Origin: JAGLQA01 sp023135565
GTDB lineage: Bacteria; Acidobacteriota; Aminicenantia; UBA2199
DNA: 50,889 nt
NCBI GenBank assembly: GCA_030639305.1
Contig: DAOWCY010000024.1
Coordinates: forward strand, 1-50,889
Reading direction: 5' to 3'
Shown here: in pieces, positions 24,243-35,186 of the stretch
Layout of the letters: each line of letters opens with the position of its first letter
How positions within the stretch are numbered: position 1 is the first letter of the stretch
Translations under genes and position numbers: made by a program
The notes under the pieces: generated by a model
What the model was told of the DNA's origin: nothing
Databases searched by the model: none
The model's input: only the letters and a program-made list of their open reading frames with translations

Positions 24243-24697
24243 GATTGAATATAATCGAAGTTTTATCAAATTTAGATTCTTTATTTGTAGATACAGCACC
24301 GATAATATATTATATCGAAGCCCATGAAACGTTCGGCCCACTAACCAAAGAGGTGATCTCATTCTTTCAAGCTGAGAAACGGCCAATCTTCACCTCTGTT
24401 ATAACAGTTACAGAAGTATTGCCGGTCCCGGTTTCGTTAAACAATGAAGAACCGGCAAAAAAATTTGTATCTTTTTTAAAAAAAGGAAAAAATATCAATT
24501 TATTGGAAATATCATCAAGTATCGCTGAACACGCCGGACGCCTTAGAGGAAAATACAATTCATTACGAACAATGGATGCCCTCCAGGTTGCATCCGCAGT
24601 TTATGCGGGCGCAGATGCATTCTTAACAAATGACGTAAGATTAAAACAAGTAAAAGAAGAGATAGATGTAATCGTAATGAGAGATTACGTTGAGTAA
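24236..24697 (+). CDS. PIN-domain ribonuclease toxin, VapC-like
   Basis: A 153-residue PIN domain. The four metal-binding acids are visible: Asp19 (FVDTAPIIYYIE), Glu60 (TVTEVL), Asp114 (RTMDALQVASA) and Asp133 (FLTNDVRLKQV). PIN toxins cleave tRNA or rRNA until held by the cognate antitoxin. A GTG start at 24236 overlaps the antitoxin gene by 7 bp; a TTG nine bases on is an alternative. All catalytic residues are present, so this locus looks functional, unlike three other toxin-antitoxin loci in the window. Confidence 0.88.
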   Translation: MLRLNIIEVLSNLDSLFVDTAPIIYYIEAHETFGPLTKEVISFFQAEKRPIFTSVITVTEVLPVPVSLNNEEPAKKFVSFLKKGKNINLLEISSSIAEHAGRLRGKYNSLRTMDALQVASAVYAGADAFLTNDVRLKQVKEEIDVIVMRDYVE

Positions 24698-25109
24698 AAT
24701 ATTACTCTTCAATTAAAAATAAGTTTGGTTTTTTGGGAGGGGTGAGAATTTATCCCCAAACTATTGCCTGTCAAGCAAACCGGTAGTGTGCCGAAACAGC
24801 AAACCAAAGAGAAAAGGACAGACTAATTTTTTAAAAAAAGTGAGAAGCTTCGTACCACTCATCGGGGATTTTGCGAGGATTTTTTCTCGTGAAGAAATCG
24901 TTTCGGAGATTCCTAAACGATTATTGATTGACCGACCCAAAATCCCCTCTTGAGACTTGCCGGGAGGCGGCGGCGTCAGCCGCCGGGGTGTGTTTGGCTG
25001 CGGACACCATCCGCTCTGTGTGTATTTGTACCGATTCGTGGTTAAATGAGTTCGTAGTAATACGAGAGCTCCCCTCATCACTCATCATTCAAAACTCATA
25101 ATTTTTCTC
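24698..25109. other. Gene-free stretch with hairpin repeat family D, copy 2
   Basis: No gene is seen. It contains the D copy at 24943-24993 (TGAGACTTGCCGGGAGG, then GGCGGC-GTCA-GCCGCC). An AGTTTGG/CCAAACT inverted pair lies at 24722-24762, and a TCATCACTCATCATTC simple repeat precedes the uvrB stop. Confidence 0.5.
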
Positions 25110-27086
<1,977 letters not shown>

Positions 27087-27092
27087 GGCGTT

Positions 27093-27101
27093 ATTATACC
27101 A
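27093..27101 (-). promoter_or_regulatory. Extended -10 promoter giving a leaderless uvrB transcript
   Basis: On the minus strand, TGGTATAAT (27101-27093) is an extended -10 element. The A of the uvrB ATG at 27086 is 7 nt past it. The -35 position (TTACTC) is poor, as is usual with extended -10 promoters. No ribosome-binding site fits in the remaining 6 nt. Confidence 0.6.
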
Positions 27102-27140
27102 GAATAAGAGCCATTGAGTAAGGGAACCGGGAAGAGGATG

Positions 27141-27169
27141 TTGATAAAAAACCGGTTTAGTACTATAAT
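27141..27169 (+). promoter_or_regulatory. Promoter giving a leaderless transcript of the first AAA/PDDEXK gene
   Basis: TTGATA (27141-27146), a 17-bp spacer and TATAAT (27164-27169). The ATG at 27176 is 7 nt past the -10 box. It is divergent from the uvrB promoter within an 89-bp gap. Confidence 0.65.
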
Positions 27170-27175
27170 AAACCC

Positions 27176-28744
27176 ATGGAAATAAAAAAATTACCTATCG
27201 GGATTCAAACTTTCAGCGATATAATCGAACAAAACTATCTCTATATAGATAAAACCAAAGACATCTATAACCTTATCAGCAAAGGCGGAAAATATTTTTT
27301 TATCTCCCGCCCGCGGCGATTCGGTAAATCCCTGCTGATTTCTACCCTCTATGAACTCTTTTCCGGGAATCGCGATCTTTTCAAAGACCTGTGGATATAC
27401 GACAAAATCGATTGGAAAAAACACCCGGTAGTCCACATCGACTTTACCGACCTGGAATATGAGACCGATTCATTATTAAAAAAATCTATCGAAGAGACCC
27501 TACAAAGAATCGCGGATGAAAAAAACATCCAATTAACCACGATCAGTTACAAAACCAAATTCAGCGAACTTATTAAAAAATTATCTTCCTCCGGCAAAGT
27601 CGTGATCCTGATCGACGAATACGACAAACCCATCATCGACTTTATACAGGAAAAAGAAACCGCCTTTGCCAACCGCAAAGTGCTGAAAAACTTCTACTCG
27701 GTGCTGAAAAGTTCCGATAAATACGTCCACTTTGTTTTCTTAACCGGGGTATCAAAATTCTCCAGGGTGTCGGTTTTTTCCGGGTTGAATAACCTGAACG
27801 ATATAACCATCGATGACCGTTTTTCCACGCTTTTAGGGTGTACCCGGGACGAATTGTTAATTTATTTTAACGATAGAATCGACGACTTAAGCCGGAAAAT
27901 GAGTATAGATAAAGAAGAACTCCTAAAACAAATGGAGAAATGGTACAACGGTTACTCCTGGGACGGCAGCAATTTTTTATATAATCCCCTATCGCTGCTT
28001 AATCTCTTCTCTAAAAACCGCTTCGGTAATTTTTGGTTCTCAACCGGTACGCCTACTTTCCTGGTCAACCATATCAAGAACCGCGAGAAAGATATTTCCA
28101 GCTTAGAAAGAGTTGAAGTGGATGAATCCATATTCGAGAGTTATGACATCGAAAACCTCGGGATTCTTTCCATGCTGTTTCAAACCGGCTATCTAACCAT
28201 AAAAGAGATTAAACCCGTGGGGATTCGAGCAAAATATATTCTCTCTTATCCCAACGAAGAGGTGAAAGAATCCTTTCTAAAGCATTTCCTGGCCAGCTAT
28301 TCCTCCGATGAACCGGGAACCATAGGCAGTAAGATTTTAGATCTCGGCGATTGCATCCGGGAACACAACATAGAAAAATTCTTTACAATCATAAAGTCGA
28401 TATTTGCCGCTATTCCTTCTCACATATTTATTAAAGAGCGGGAAGCCTATTATCACACTGTGATCTATCTCATCCTGGAACTGCTCGGTATGATCGTCCA
28501 GGCCGAGGTGCATACCAACAAAGGCAGGATCGACGCAGTTGTAGAAACAAGTACCGATATATACTTACTGGAATTTAAACTCGGGACATCAGGGGATGCA
28601 CTTTCCCAGATTGAAAAAATGAAATATTACGAAAGATATTTTTCGTCGGGGAAGGCGATTCATTTGATCGGGGTGGGTTTTAATATTAAAGAAAAAAACA
28701 TCGCCGATTATGAAATAAAGCGGGTGGCGTCCGCATCTTCTTGA
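27176..28744 (+). CDS. AAA-ATPase-like / PD-(D/E)XK nuclease family protein, copy 1
   Basis: A 522-residue protein of the family that joins an AAA-ATPase-like N-terminal domain to a C-terminal PD-(D/E)XK nuclease-like domain. It opens LPIGIQTFSDIIEQNYLYIDKT. The P-loop variant is SRPRRFGKSLLISTL (about residues 44-58), Walker B is VVILIDEYDKP, and the nuclease-like core is GRIDAVVETSTDIYLLEFKLG. Such proteins are abundant, often multicopy and mobile-looking, and their function is unproven. The copy at 31935 is closely similar over its whole length. The gene is complete and apparently leaderless. Confidence 0.88.
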   Translation: MEIKKLPIGIQTFSDIIEQNYLYIDKTKDIYNLISKGGKYFFISRPRRFGKSLLISTLYELFSGNRDLFKDLWIYDKIDWKKHPVVHIDFTDLEYETDSLLKKSIEETLQRIADEKNIQLTTISYKTKFSELIKKLSSSGKVVILIDEYDKPIIDFIQEKETAFANRKVLKNFYSVLKSSDKYVHFVFLTGVSKFSRVSVFSGLNNLNDITIDDRFSTLLGCTRDELLIYFNDRIDDLSRKMSIDKEELLKQMEKWYNGYSWDGSNFLYNPLSLLNLFSKNRFGNFWFSTGTPTFLVNHIKNREKDISSLERVEVDESIFESYDIENLGILSMLFQTGYLTIKEIKPVGIRAKYILSYPNEEVKESFLKHFLASYSSDEPGTIGSKILDLGDCIREHNIEKFFTIIKSIFAAIPSHIFIKEREAYYHTVIYLILELLGMIVQAEVHTNKGRIDAVVETSTDIYLLEFKLGTSGDALSQIEKMKYYERYFSSGKAIHLIGVGFNIKEKNIADYEIKRVASASS

Positions 28745-28901
28745 GGATCTGGGAGTCGAAAAACGGCAGCCGCAAAATAAAATTTTTTTGTAATAAAATA
28801 GGGGACAGACCACAACGTGTATATACACCTATACACTTGACATCTAAAGTAATGTGACATATTATAATTAAGCGACGAAATTTTTTCAAGGACGAGTAAA
28901 A

Positions 28902-29105
28902 ATGAAAACGGTAAACGCCCTAAAACTAAGAAACAAGCTGGGAGAAGTCCCGGATTTACTGGAAAAAATAAAAAAACACCGTGCAAGCCCGGTAATAAAA
29001 AAAGACAGTGTCGAGGTGCTCCAGGAATTAAGAGATGGAAGAACTTCACACTTATTAACAGGAAAACTCCCGGAGAATTGGGAAATCGGAAACATTAAAA
29101 TTTAA
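28902..29105 (+). pseudogene. Phd/YefM-type antitoxin remnant with internal deletion
   Basis: A 67-codon open frame. The start MKTVNALKLRNKLGEV is the N-terminus of a Phd-type antitoxin family that normally continues DLLEK-x-PhhhSKG-x-x-RAVL. That central segment is missing. The sequence jumps to KKDSVEVLQELRDG, which resembles the C-terminal end of the same family, and then continues into unrecognised residues. No toxin gene follows. An in-frame deletion of roughly 50 codons is the simplest reading. The alternative is a short unrelated protein. A GGACGAG site precedes the ATG. Confidence 0.5.
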
Positions 29106-29110
29106 GTTCA

Positions 29111-31816
29111 GTGAAAGACAAGAATGAAAACGGGCAGGTTATATTGGAAATTATCGACTTAGACAAACTGGACCCCAAAAAAAACTCCTCATTCGGAGGA
29201 AAGGCCGAAGGATTGGCCCGGTTGATCAAAGCAGGCGATCATTCGTCCGAAAACAAACAATTCGCCTCCGGCGGCAAGGGGGGCGTTTTTGAAAAATTGC
29301 CCCCCTTGACCCCCCAAAAAACTTTTGTTAATTTAAAATCAAAGGCTCTTGTACCGCGGGGTTTTGCGGTTTCGGCGGGGACGCTTCCGGTTGACCGCTG
29401 GCCGGTAGAAACTCGAAACATTTTTAAAGAAAAAGTAAGGGCGCTGCTGGCCCAGGGGCTAATAGCGATTCGTTCTTCCGCTTTAGGCGAAGACTCGGCG
29501 GAAAAATCTTTTGCCGGAATGTTCGAGACGGTTCTCCATATCGGCAGCGAAAAAGAAGCTCTTGCCGCCGCCGACTTATGTATCGCTTCCGGCAGCAGCG
29601 AAAGAGTCGAAAAATACGCCGGGTCGGAATCGGCCATCCCGGTAGGTTTAGTGGTGCAGCAGCAGGTGGAAGCAAAAGCGGCCGGGGTTTGTTTTACCAT
29701 CGACCCTACCGGCAGGGACCGGGCTGTAGTGATCGAAGCCGTACCGGGGCTGGGTGACAAGTTGGTTTCGGGGCAGGTGGAACCGCGCCGGTTCCGGGTG
29801 TACCGGTCAGGTACGGGCGCATGGGAAATCCCCGAACCTGGGGGTCAGGTCTTGCATGTTAACATTTCCCCAAATGGGGCTAAAAGGGTGGGTGCGCCGC
29901 ACCCCCGGAGGCAAGAAAAAAATAATTTAAATTTTATTTCTCTTGAAACGATTGAAGCTATCGCAGCCGGGGCCAAAGAACTGGAAGAAAAATTCGGTTT
30001 CCCGTTAGATATCGAATGGGCCATGGACCACGATGACCGGGTATGGTGGCTGCAAGCCAGACCGGTTACCGCTGCCGCTGAGCCGCCGGATTATATTATC
30101 CAGCGTTCAAACGACGCGGTAGACGACGGCCCTATTACGGTCTGGTCCAACTGGAACGTGCGCGAAACCATGCCGCAGCCACTTTTTCCTTTCACCTGGT
30201 CTTTTTGGCGGGACAAATTGCAGCCGGTGGTGGTCGGCCACCTGGCCGGTGTGTCCCAAAAATCGCGGCTGCTCCCTTTTCTTTATCCTTTAGACGTGGT
30301 GCATGGCCGCATCTATTTTAATTTGAACGGCATGTTGTCCGCCCCTGTTATCGGCGCGTTATCCCAACAGTTGATTTCTACTGTGGATTCCAGGGCCGGG
30401 GACACCCTCAAATATCTGAAAAAAATAGGTGTGCTGCGGGGGCGCAAACTGCCCGGTTCTTCATTTTTTATTTTTTTCTCTATATTAAAAGCCGGTATCA
30501 TCAGTTTCTTTAAAATGCTGCGCCACCTGGACCCCGAGAAGTCCATGAAGATTTTAGCGGACGATTGTTGGGCCATTGCCCGGCGCACCCCTCTCCACCT
30601 GCTCAGCGACGCGGAATTACGCGAAGAATTCGACCTCTGGGCAAGCCCCGAATGCAAGCGGATACTTTACGGTCTGCAAATGGAATTAGTAGCCATGGTG
30701 ATCTACGAAATGGCCAAAAAAGCCTTCAAAAAACACCCCCAGGCTTTAGATTTGTTATGTACCGGCATCCCCGCCAACCCCACCACGAAGATTTCTCTAA
30801 CTATAGACGCCCTCACCGAAGCGGCTGAACCCTTTAAAGACCTCTTCTTAGAACCGCTGCCCACGGGAGAACTTTTGCAGCGCCTGCAAAAAGAGCAGCA
30901 CGGCCCCGGCTGGCTCGATGATTTTAATACTTTTCTCGAAGAAAACGGGCACCGCGGCCCCATGGAATTCGACTTAGGTTCCACGCGCTGGTCTGATGAT
31001 CCTACTATGATTATAGAGATCATCCGTTCCGGTTTAAAGCTGCCCCAGCGGGAAAAACTAAGCGAACGCATGGCGCGTCTATCCGCCCGCAGGGAACAGG
31101 CGCTGCAAGAAGCCATTGCCGCCTCGCCCCGGTGGAAACGGCCTATTATGCGGCGTTTAGCCCGCGCCGCGGCACGTTTTATGCCCCTGCGTGAAGCGCC
31201 CAAACACTATGCTGTAATCGTATTCCAGCGTATTCGTCATGCTGCTTTAGAATTGGGCGTTAGGCTGGCAAAAAAAGGCCTGCTACCGGAAGCTGGGGAC
31301 GTTTTTTTCTTAGAAATCGCCGAACTTAACGAGTTGATAGAAGGCAAAGATGCAGCTCATATTCCCGATAAATTGCGAGAGCGCAAACAGATGTTCAGTC
31401 GTTATAAAAAAGAAACCCCGCCCGGTTTTTTTCGTTCCGACGGCGTACCGGTGATCGAAGCGCTGGATTTTTCAACCCCGCTGGAAGAAGGTTTGCTGCG
31501 CGGCTCCGCCATTTCCGGCGGCACGGCGGAAGGGCCTATTTGCGTACTGACTGAGCCTGATCCCAAATTGGTTCAGCAGGGGGATGTGTTGGTGATGGAG
31601 TATGCTGATCCCGGCTGGACGCCTTTATTTCCCCGTGCTGCCGGGATCGTCATGGAAGTGGGCGGTTTGATGTGTCATGCCGCAGTAGTGGCCCGTGAGC
31701 TCGGTATACCGGCGGTTTTCGGCGTATCCGATGCCACAGCGATATTGCAAAAAGGACAGCGCGTCGAAGTAAACGGCACAAAAGGCATTGTCAGGATAAC
31801 GCAGGAAGCCGGTTAA
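29111..31816 (+). CDS. PEP synthase / rifampicin-phosphotransferase-like enzyme with in-frame repeat insertions
   Basis: A 901-residue protein (GTG start). The N-terminal ATP-grasp domain of the PPDK/PEP-synthase type runs to about residue 325 (FGGKAEGLARLIKAG, IAIRSSALGEDSAEKSFAGMFET, GFPLDIEWAMD, WLQARPVTA). A long middle domain follows, and a C-terminal swivelling phosphohistidine domain contains GGLMCHAAVVARELGIPAV with His856. The PEP-binding TIM barrel is absent. The order ATP-grasp, middle, His domain is that of rifampicin phosphotransferase, so drug or small-molecule phosphorylation is possible. Two stretches have no family counterpart: about residues 44-79 (repeat A) and about 242-265 (repeat B). 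Both are in frame, so the gene may still be functional. Confidence 0.82.
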   Translation: MKDKNENGQVILEIIDLDKLDPKKNSSFGGKAEGLARLIKAGDHSSENKQFASGGKGGVFEKLPPLTPQKTFVNLKSKALVPRGFAVSAGTLPVDRWPVETRNIFKEKVRALLAQGLIAIRSSALGEDSAEKSFAGMFETVLHIGSEKEALAAADLCIASGSSERVEKYAGSESAIPVGLVVQQQVEAKAAGVCFTIDPTGRDRAVVIEAVPGLGDKLVSGQVEPRRFRVYRSGTGAWEIPEPGGQVLHVNISPNGAKRVGAPHPRRQEKNNLNFISLETIEAIAAGAKELEEKFGFPLDIEWAMDHDDRVWWLQARPVTAAAEPPDYIIQRSNDAVDDGPITVWSNWNVRETMPQPLFPFTWSFWRDKLQPVVVGHLAGVSQKSRLLPFLYPLDVVHGRIYFNLNGMLSAPVIGALSQQLISTVDSRAGDTLKYLKKIGVLRGRKLPGSSFFIFFSILKAGIISFFKMLRHLDPEKSMKILADDCWAIARRTPLHLLSDAELREEFDLWASPECKRILYGLQMELVAMVIYEMAKKAFKKHPQALDLLCTGIPANPTTKISLTIDALTEAAEPFKDLFLEPLPTGELLQRLQKEQHGPGWLDDFNTFLEENGHRGPMEFDLGSTRWSDDPTMIIEIIRSGLKLPQREKLSERMARLSARREQALQEAIAASPRWKRPIMRRLARAAARFMPLREAPKHYAVIVFQRIRHAALELGVRLAKKGLLPEAGDVFFLEIAELNELIEGKDAAHIPDKLRERKQMFSRYKKETPPGFFRSDGVPVIEALDFSTPLEEGLLRGSAISGGTAEGPICVLTEPDPKLVQQGDVLVMEYADPGWTPLFPRAAGIVMEVGGLMCHAAVVARELGIPAVFGVSDATAILQKGQRVEVNGTKGIVRITQEAG
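29259..29346 (+). repeat. Palindromic repeat family A, copy 4, inside a coding sequence
   Basis: TTCGCCTCCGGCGGC at the left and CAAAAAACTTTTGTTAATTT at the right frame a degenerate centre with a GGGGGGC/GCCCCCC pair. It lies in frame in the PEP-synthase-like gene, between the conserved GLARLIKAG and LVPRGFAVSAG blocks, which are contiguous in relatives. Confidence 0.7.
29834..29904 (+). repeat. Repeat family B, copy 1, inside a coding sequence
   Basis: A 71-bp unit from GAACCTGGGGGTCAGG to GTGCGCCGCACCC. By eye it matches the copy at 31820-31890 at 69 of 71 positions. It contains TTTCCCCAAATGGGGC and GGGTGCGCCGCACCC hairpins. It is translated in frame (PEPGGQVLHVNISPNGAKRV) within the ATP-grasp domain. 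Confidence 0.85.
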
Positions 31817-31819
31817 GCG

Positions 31820-31890
31820 GAACCTGGGGGTCAGGTATTGCATGTTAACATTTCCCCAAATGGGGCTAAGAGGGTGGGTGCGCCGCACCC
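31820..31890 (+). repeat. Repeat family B, copy 2, intergenic
   Basis: The same 71-bp unit as at 29834-29904 with two visible differences. It begins 3 bp after the stop of the PEP-synthase-like gene that contains copy 1. Its right end abuts the promoter of the next gene. Confidence 0.85.
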
Positions 31891-31899
31891 TCACAAAAG

Positions 31900-31928
31900 T
31901 TGCGAAAAACACCTTTTTCCACTATAAT
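31900..31928 (+). promoter_or_regulatory. Promoter giving a leaderless transcript of the second AAA/PDDEXK gene
   Basis: TTGCGA (31900-31905), a 17-bp spacer and TATAAT (31923-31928). The ATG at 31935 is 7 nt past the -10 box, the same geometry as the paralogue at 27176. Confidence 0.65.
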
Positions 31929-31934
31929 TAACCC

Positions 31935-33512
31935 ATGAACGATAATAAAAAACTTTTGCCCATCGGCATCCAGACTTTTTCCAAACTGGTCGAAGGCAGC
32001 TACCTCTATGTGGATAAAACAAAACAAATCTATAACCTGCTGAACCGCAGCGAACAATACTACTTCCTTTCCCGGCCCCGGCGTTTCGGCAAATCGCTGC
32101 TCATATCCACCTTATACGAACTATTCAACGGTAACCGCGAACTTTTTAAAAACCTGTGGATTTACGATAAGATCGAATGGGAAAAACACCCGGTGATCCA
32201 TATCGACTTCCTGGAAATAGGATACAAATCGGTAGACGCTTTCGAGCATTCACTTTACAAAACAGTCCGCAAAATCGCCAAAAACCTTCAAGTCGAAATT
32301 CCCGAAGATGACGACTACAAAAGCGCCTTCGGCAGCCTGATCGAATCCGCGGCGAAAAAATACGAAAAAAAAGTGGTCATCCTTATCGACGAATACGATA
32401 AACCCATTATCGACTTTTTCGAAACCGAATACATCGACAAAGCCAAAGCCAACCGCGAGGTTCTCAAAAACTTCTACTCACTGTTGAAAAGTTCCGATAA
32501 ATTCCTCCGTTTCGTCTTTATTACAGGCGTATCGAAGTTCTCCAGGGTATCGATTTTTTCCGGTTTGAATCATTTATACGATATAACCACGGACGATAAT
32601 TTCTCCACGCTGCTGGGTATCACCCAAAAAGAACTGCTGCACTATTTCCCGGACCACATAGCAGCCCTGAGCAAAAAAACCGGTCTAAAGAAAAAAGACC
32701 TGCTGGAACATATCAGGCGCTGGTACAACGGCTATTCCTGGGACGGCGATAATTTCATTTACAATCCTCTATCTATTCTTTTTCTTTTTTCCCGGTACCG
32801 CTTCGACAACTATTGGTTTTCCACCGGCACCCCCACTTTTCTCATTAATCATATCAAGAACCGGGGGTTGGATATCGCCAGCCTGGAAAGAGAAGAAGTC
32901 GACGCTTCGATCTTCGAAAGCTACGACATCGAGAACATGGGCATCATTTCGCTTTTATTTCAAACCGGCTATCTCACTATAAAGGAGATAATACCCGTGG
33001 GGATGCGCGCCAAATATATTCTCGCTTACCCCAACGAAGAGGTGAAAGAGTCCTTTTTAAAACACTTCCTGGCCAGTTTTACTACAGAAGAAACAGGACA
33101 GGTAGGAAGTAAAATTTTAGATTTAGTCGAAACACTTAAGAGTAACAACCTGGAGCAATTCTTTACCATAATCAAATCCTTGTTTGCTTCGATTCCTTCG
33201 CACATTTTTATCAAAAATAAGGAAGCCTACTATCACACCATTATTTACCTTATTCTTTCGATAATCGGCGTCAATATCGACGTCGAAGTTCATACAAACA
33301 AAGGACGTATCGACGCAGTGCTGGAAACCGACGATTATATCTACATAATAGAGTTTAAAAGGGGAACTTCCGCTACGGCCCTGGCCCAAATCGAAAAAAT
33401 AAATTACCGGGAAAGGTATCTCGCCTCCGGCAAACAGGTGCAGTTGGTTGGAGTCGGCATCGATGAAAACCAGAAGAATATCGCGGATTATCAAGTAAAG
33501 ATCAGCCATTAG
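31935..33512 (+). CDS. AAA-ATPase-like / PD-(D/E)XK nuclease family protein, copy 2
   Basis: A 525-residue paralogue of the protein at 27176, alignable end to end: LPIGIQTFSKLVEGSYLYVDKT, SRPRRFGKSLLISTLYELF, VVILIDEYDKPIIDF, WYNGYSWDG, and the nuclease-like end GRIDAVLETDDYIYIIEFKRG. The two copies lie in the same orientation about 3.2 kb apart with a PEP-synthase-like gene between them. Family function is unproven; roles in DNA processing or genome defence are conceivable. The gene is complete and apparently leaderless. Confidence 0.88.
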   Translation: MNDNKKLLPIGIQTFSKLVEGSYLYVDKTKQIYNLLNRSEQYYFLSRPRRFGKSLLISTLYELFNGNRELFKNLWIYDKIEWEKHPVIHIDFLEIGYKSVDAFEHSLYKTVRKIAKNLQVEIPEDDDYKSAFGSLIESAAKKYEKKVVILIDEYDKPIIDFFETEYIDKAKANREVLKNFYSLLKSSDKFLRFVFITGVSKFSRVSIFSGLNHLYDITTDDNFSTLLGITQKELLHYFPDHIAALSKKTGLKKKDLLEHIRRWYNGYSWDGDNFIYNPLSILFLFSRYRFDNYWFSTGTPTFLINHIKNRGLDIASLEREEVDASIFESYDIENMGIISLLFQTGYLTIKEIIPVGMRAKYILAYPNEEVKESFLKHFLASFTTEETGQVGSKILDLVETLKSNNLEQFFTIIKSLFASIPSHIFIKNKEAYYHTIIYLILSIIGVNIDVEVHTNKGRIDAVLETDDYIYIIEFKRGTSATALAQIEKINYRERYLASGKQVQLVGVGIDENQKNIADYQVKISH

Positions 33513-33624
33513 GCTAATCCTCCCCGGTGTCATGTCAAGCTTGATTTAATGCATTAAATATGGTTTATTTGCTCGTGAAGTAAGCGGCTGCCATTTGATT
33601 TTATCATTGAACATTGAACATCGA

Positions 33625-34941
33625 TTATGCTAAAGTCAACCTCCGGTGCGCCATGCCCAATAAACCGTGAATCGGCACCCCGTAAGGACAAGCGGTTTCA
33701 CAAAAACCGTCGCACTGGAAGCAGCGGTCGGCTTTGACTGCGGGCAGCGCCGCATACTTTTCTAAAGCATACTTCTCCCGGCCCTGGGCTTCAAAATAGT
33801 GATTGTATCTCATGATGGTATTTACCGGCACATTATGGGGACACTTAGATTCACAAATACCACAGGCATGACGGCAGTAAAATTGACCGCACCCTTCCGC
33901 ATAAGCGGAAAGTTTCTTCTCTTCAGCAGGGGTTAAGCCGCATCCCGACAGTTTGAGATAGGTATCCACATCATCGAAATTGCGCACCGAACAACATACG
34001 GTATGCACATCGGGATGCTGCAGTACAAACTTGATGGCTGCGTTCCTGATCTCAGCCGGGTTCTTCAAGTTGTGCTTTTTGATATAACCTTCGGCTTTCT
34101 GCGCTTTGACTTCTAAAGCAGGCATGACTTTTGTCCAGAATTCGGGAGCCTTTTTGCCTTCTTTTTTCATGGTTTCCATTCTCTCTTTCATATAGTGATA
34201 AGCGCCCACCGGGTTGGTCTTCATCAACGTAACGCCGATATTCTTCTCCCGGCATACTTTTAAAACTCTTTCGGCTTCTTTTTTCATAAAATTGTAGACG
34301 AAAAGCATCACGTCGAAACGCCCGTCCGCCGCCGCTGTTAGGCAGATCTTTTCCATGTTGTCTTCATCGCCCGGCCATTGGGCGCCATGGTTGGAAAGAC
34401 CGGCAAACTTTAAACGTCCTTCATTCTTCAATTGTTTTACCGCCTCGTGGAAACTTGCTAATTTTACGGTTTCGATTTTAGTCGGGCTGTGTATCATCAA
34501 ACAGTCGAGATAGTCGGTTTGCAGCCGTTCTAAAGATTTCCTGGCCCGCTTTACTATATCTTCTTTGCTTTCATCTTTCTTTATCACCAGTTTGGAGGTG
34601 ATAAATAAAGACTTACGGTCGCGGTTTTTGATCGCTTTTCCCGCGGCGATTTCCGATTTGCCCCGGCCATAGCCTTCGGCAGTATCTATGTAGTTGACCC
34701 CGGCATCCAGCAGCGCATTAAAAACCGCTTCATCCCGGCCTCCGCCGCTGCTGATATCCGAGACCTTAAAACCGGTTCTACCCAGCGTGCGGTATTGTTT
34801 TATTTTGGGCGTCGGCGCCGTGCTTTCTTCCTCTTGCCCGGCAAAAGCGGTCTGCCCGCCGCTTATCACCCCGGCTCCTACAACTCCTAAAGCCGAGTTC
34901 TTTAAAAAATTCCTGCGGTTCATACTTTTTTCGCTGCTCAT
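33625..34941 (-). CDS. Tat-exported aldo/keto reductase with 4Fe-4S motifs
   Basis: A 438-residue protein. The N-terminus has a twin-arginine signal (MNRRNFLKN, Arg9-Arg10, then a hydrophobic stretch to AFAG), so the folded protein is exported. The aldo/keto reductase barrel follows: YRTLGRTGFKVSDISSGGG, NYIDTAEGYGRGKSE with the catalytic Asp and Tyr, and FITSKLVI with Lys. The C-terminus carries two cysteine clusters, C-x3-C-x2-C-x3-CP (CRHACGICESKCPHNVP) and C-x2-C-x3-C-x3-CP (CFQCDGFCETACPYGVP). Iron-sulphur AKRs with Tat signals form a known group whose electron partners are unclear. AGGAGGCAAT precedes the ATG. Confidence 0.9.
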   Translation of the reverse strand: MSSEKSMNRRNFLKNSALGVVGAGVISGGQTAFAGQEEESTAPTPKIKQYRTLGRTGFKVSDISSGGGRDEAVFNALLDAGVNYIDTAEGYGRGKSEIAAGKAIKNRDRKSLFITSKLVIKKDESKEDIVKRARKSLERLQTDYLDCLMIHSPTKIETVKLASFHEAVKQLKNEGRLKFAGLSNHGAQWPGDEDNMEKICLTAAADGRFDVMLFVYNFMKKEAERVLKVCREKNIGVTLMKTNPVGAYHYMKERMETMKKEGKKAPEFWTKVMPALEVKAQKAEGYIKKHNLKNPAEIRNAAIKFVLQHPDVHTVCCSVRNFDDVDTYLKLSGCGLTPAEEKKLSAYAEGCGQFYCRHACGICESKCPHNVPVNTIMRYNHYFEAQGREKYALEKYAALPAVKADRCFQCDGFCETACPYGVPIHGLLGMAHRRLTLA

Positions 34942-34967
34942 ATTGCCTCCTGTTTTTATGATTATCT

Positions 34968-35002
34968 TGAAACCTGAAACTTGAAACTTGAAACTTGAAA
35001 CT
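34968..35002. repeat. Tandem 7-bp repeat
   Basis: Five units: TGAAACC followed by four perfect copies of TGAAACT. It sits between the promoter side of the AKR gene and the end of the CSLREA cluster. The remainder of this 245-bp gap is AT-rich without a gene. Confidence 0.75.
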
Positions 35003-35186
35003 TTATGTTAGGATAGACTTAATAAAAAAATGAAAATTAACTCTGTAATAAATGCTATACGTATATTTCCCGATAAAGTTATGAGAAAAGAAACGCCTAC
35101 TTATTTTTTTAAAGTATTGGATTGAAATTTTTTTTCTATCGATAAAAAATTTTGCTTTTCCGATTGTGAACGCAGCAAAAGAAATT

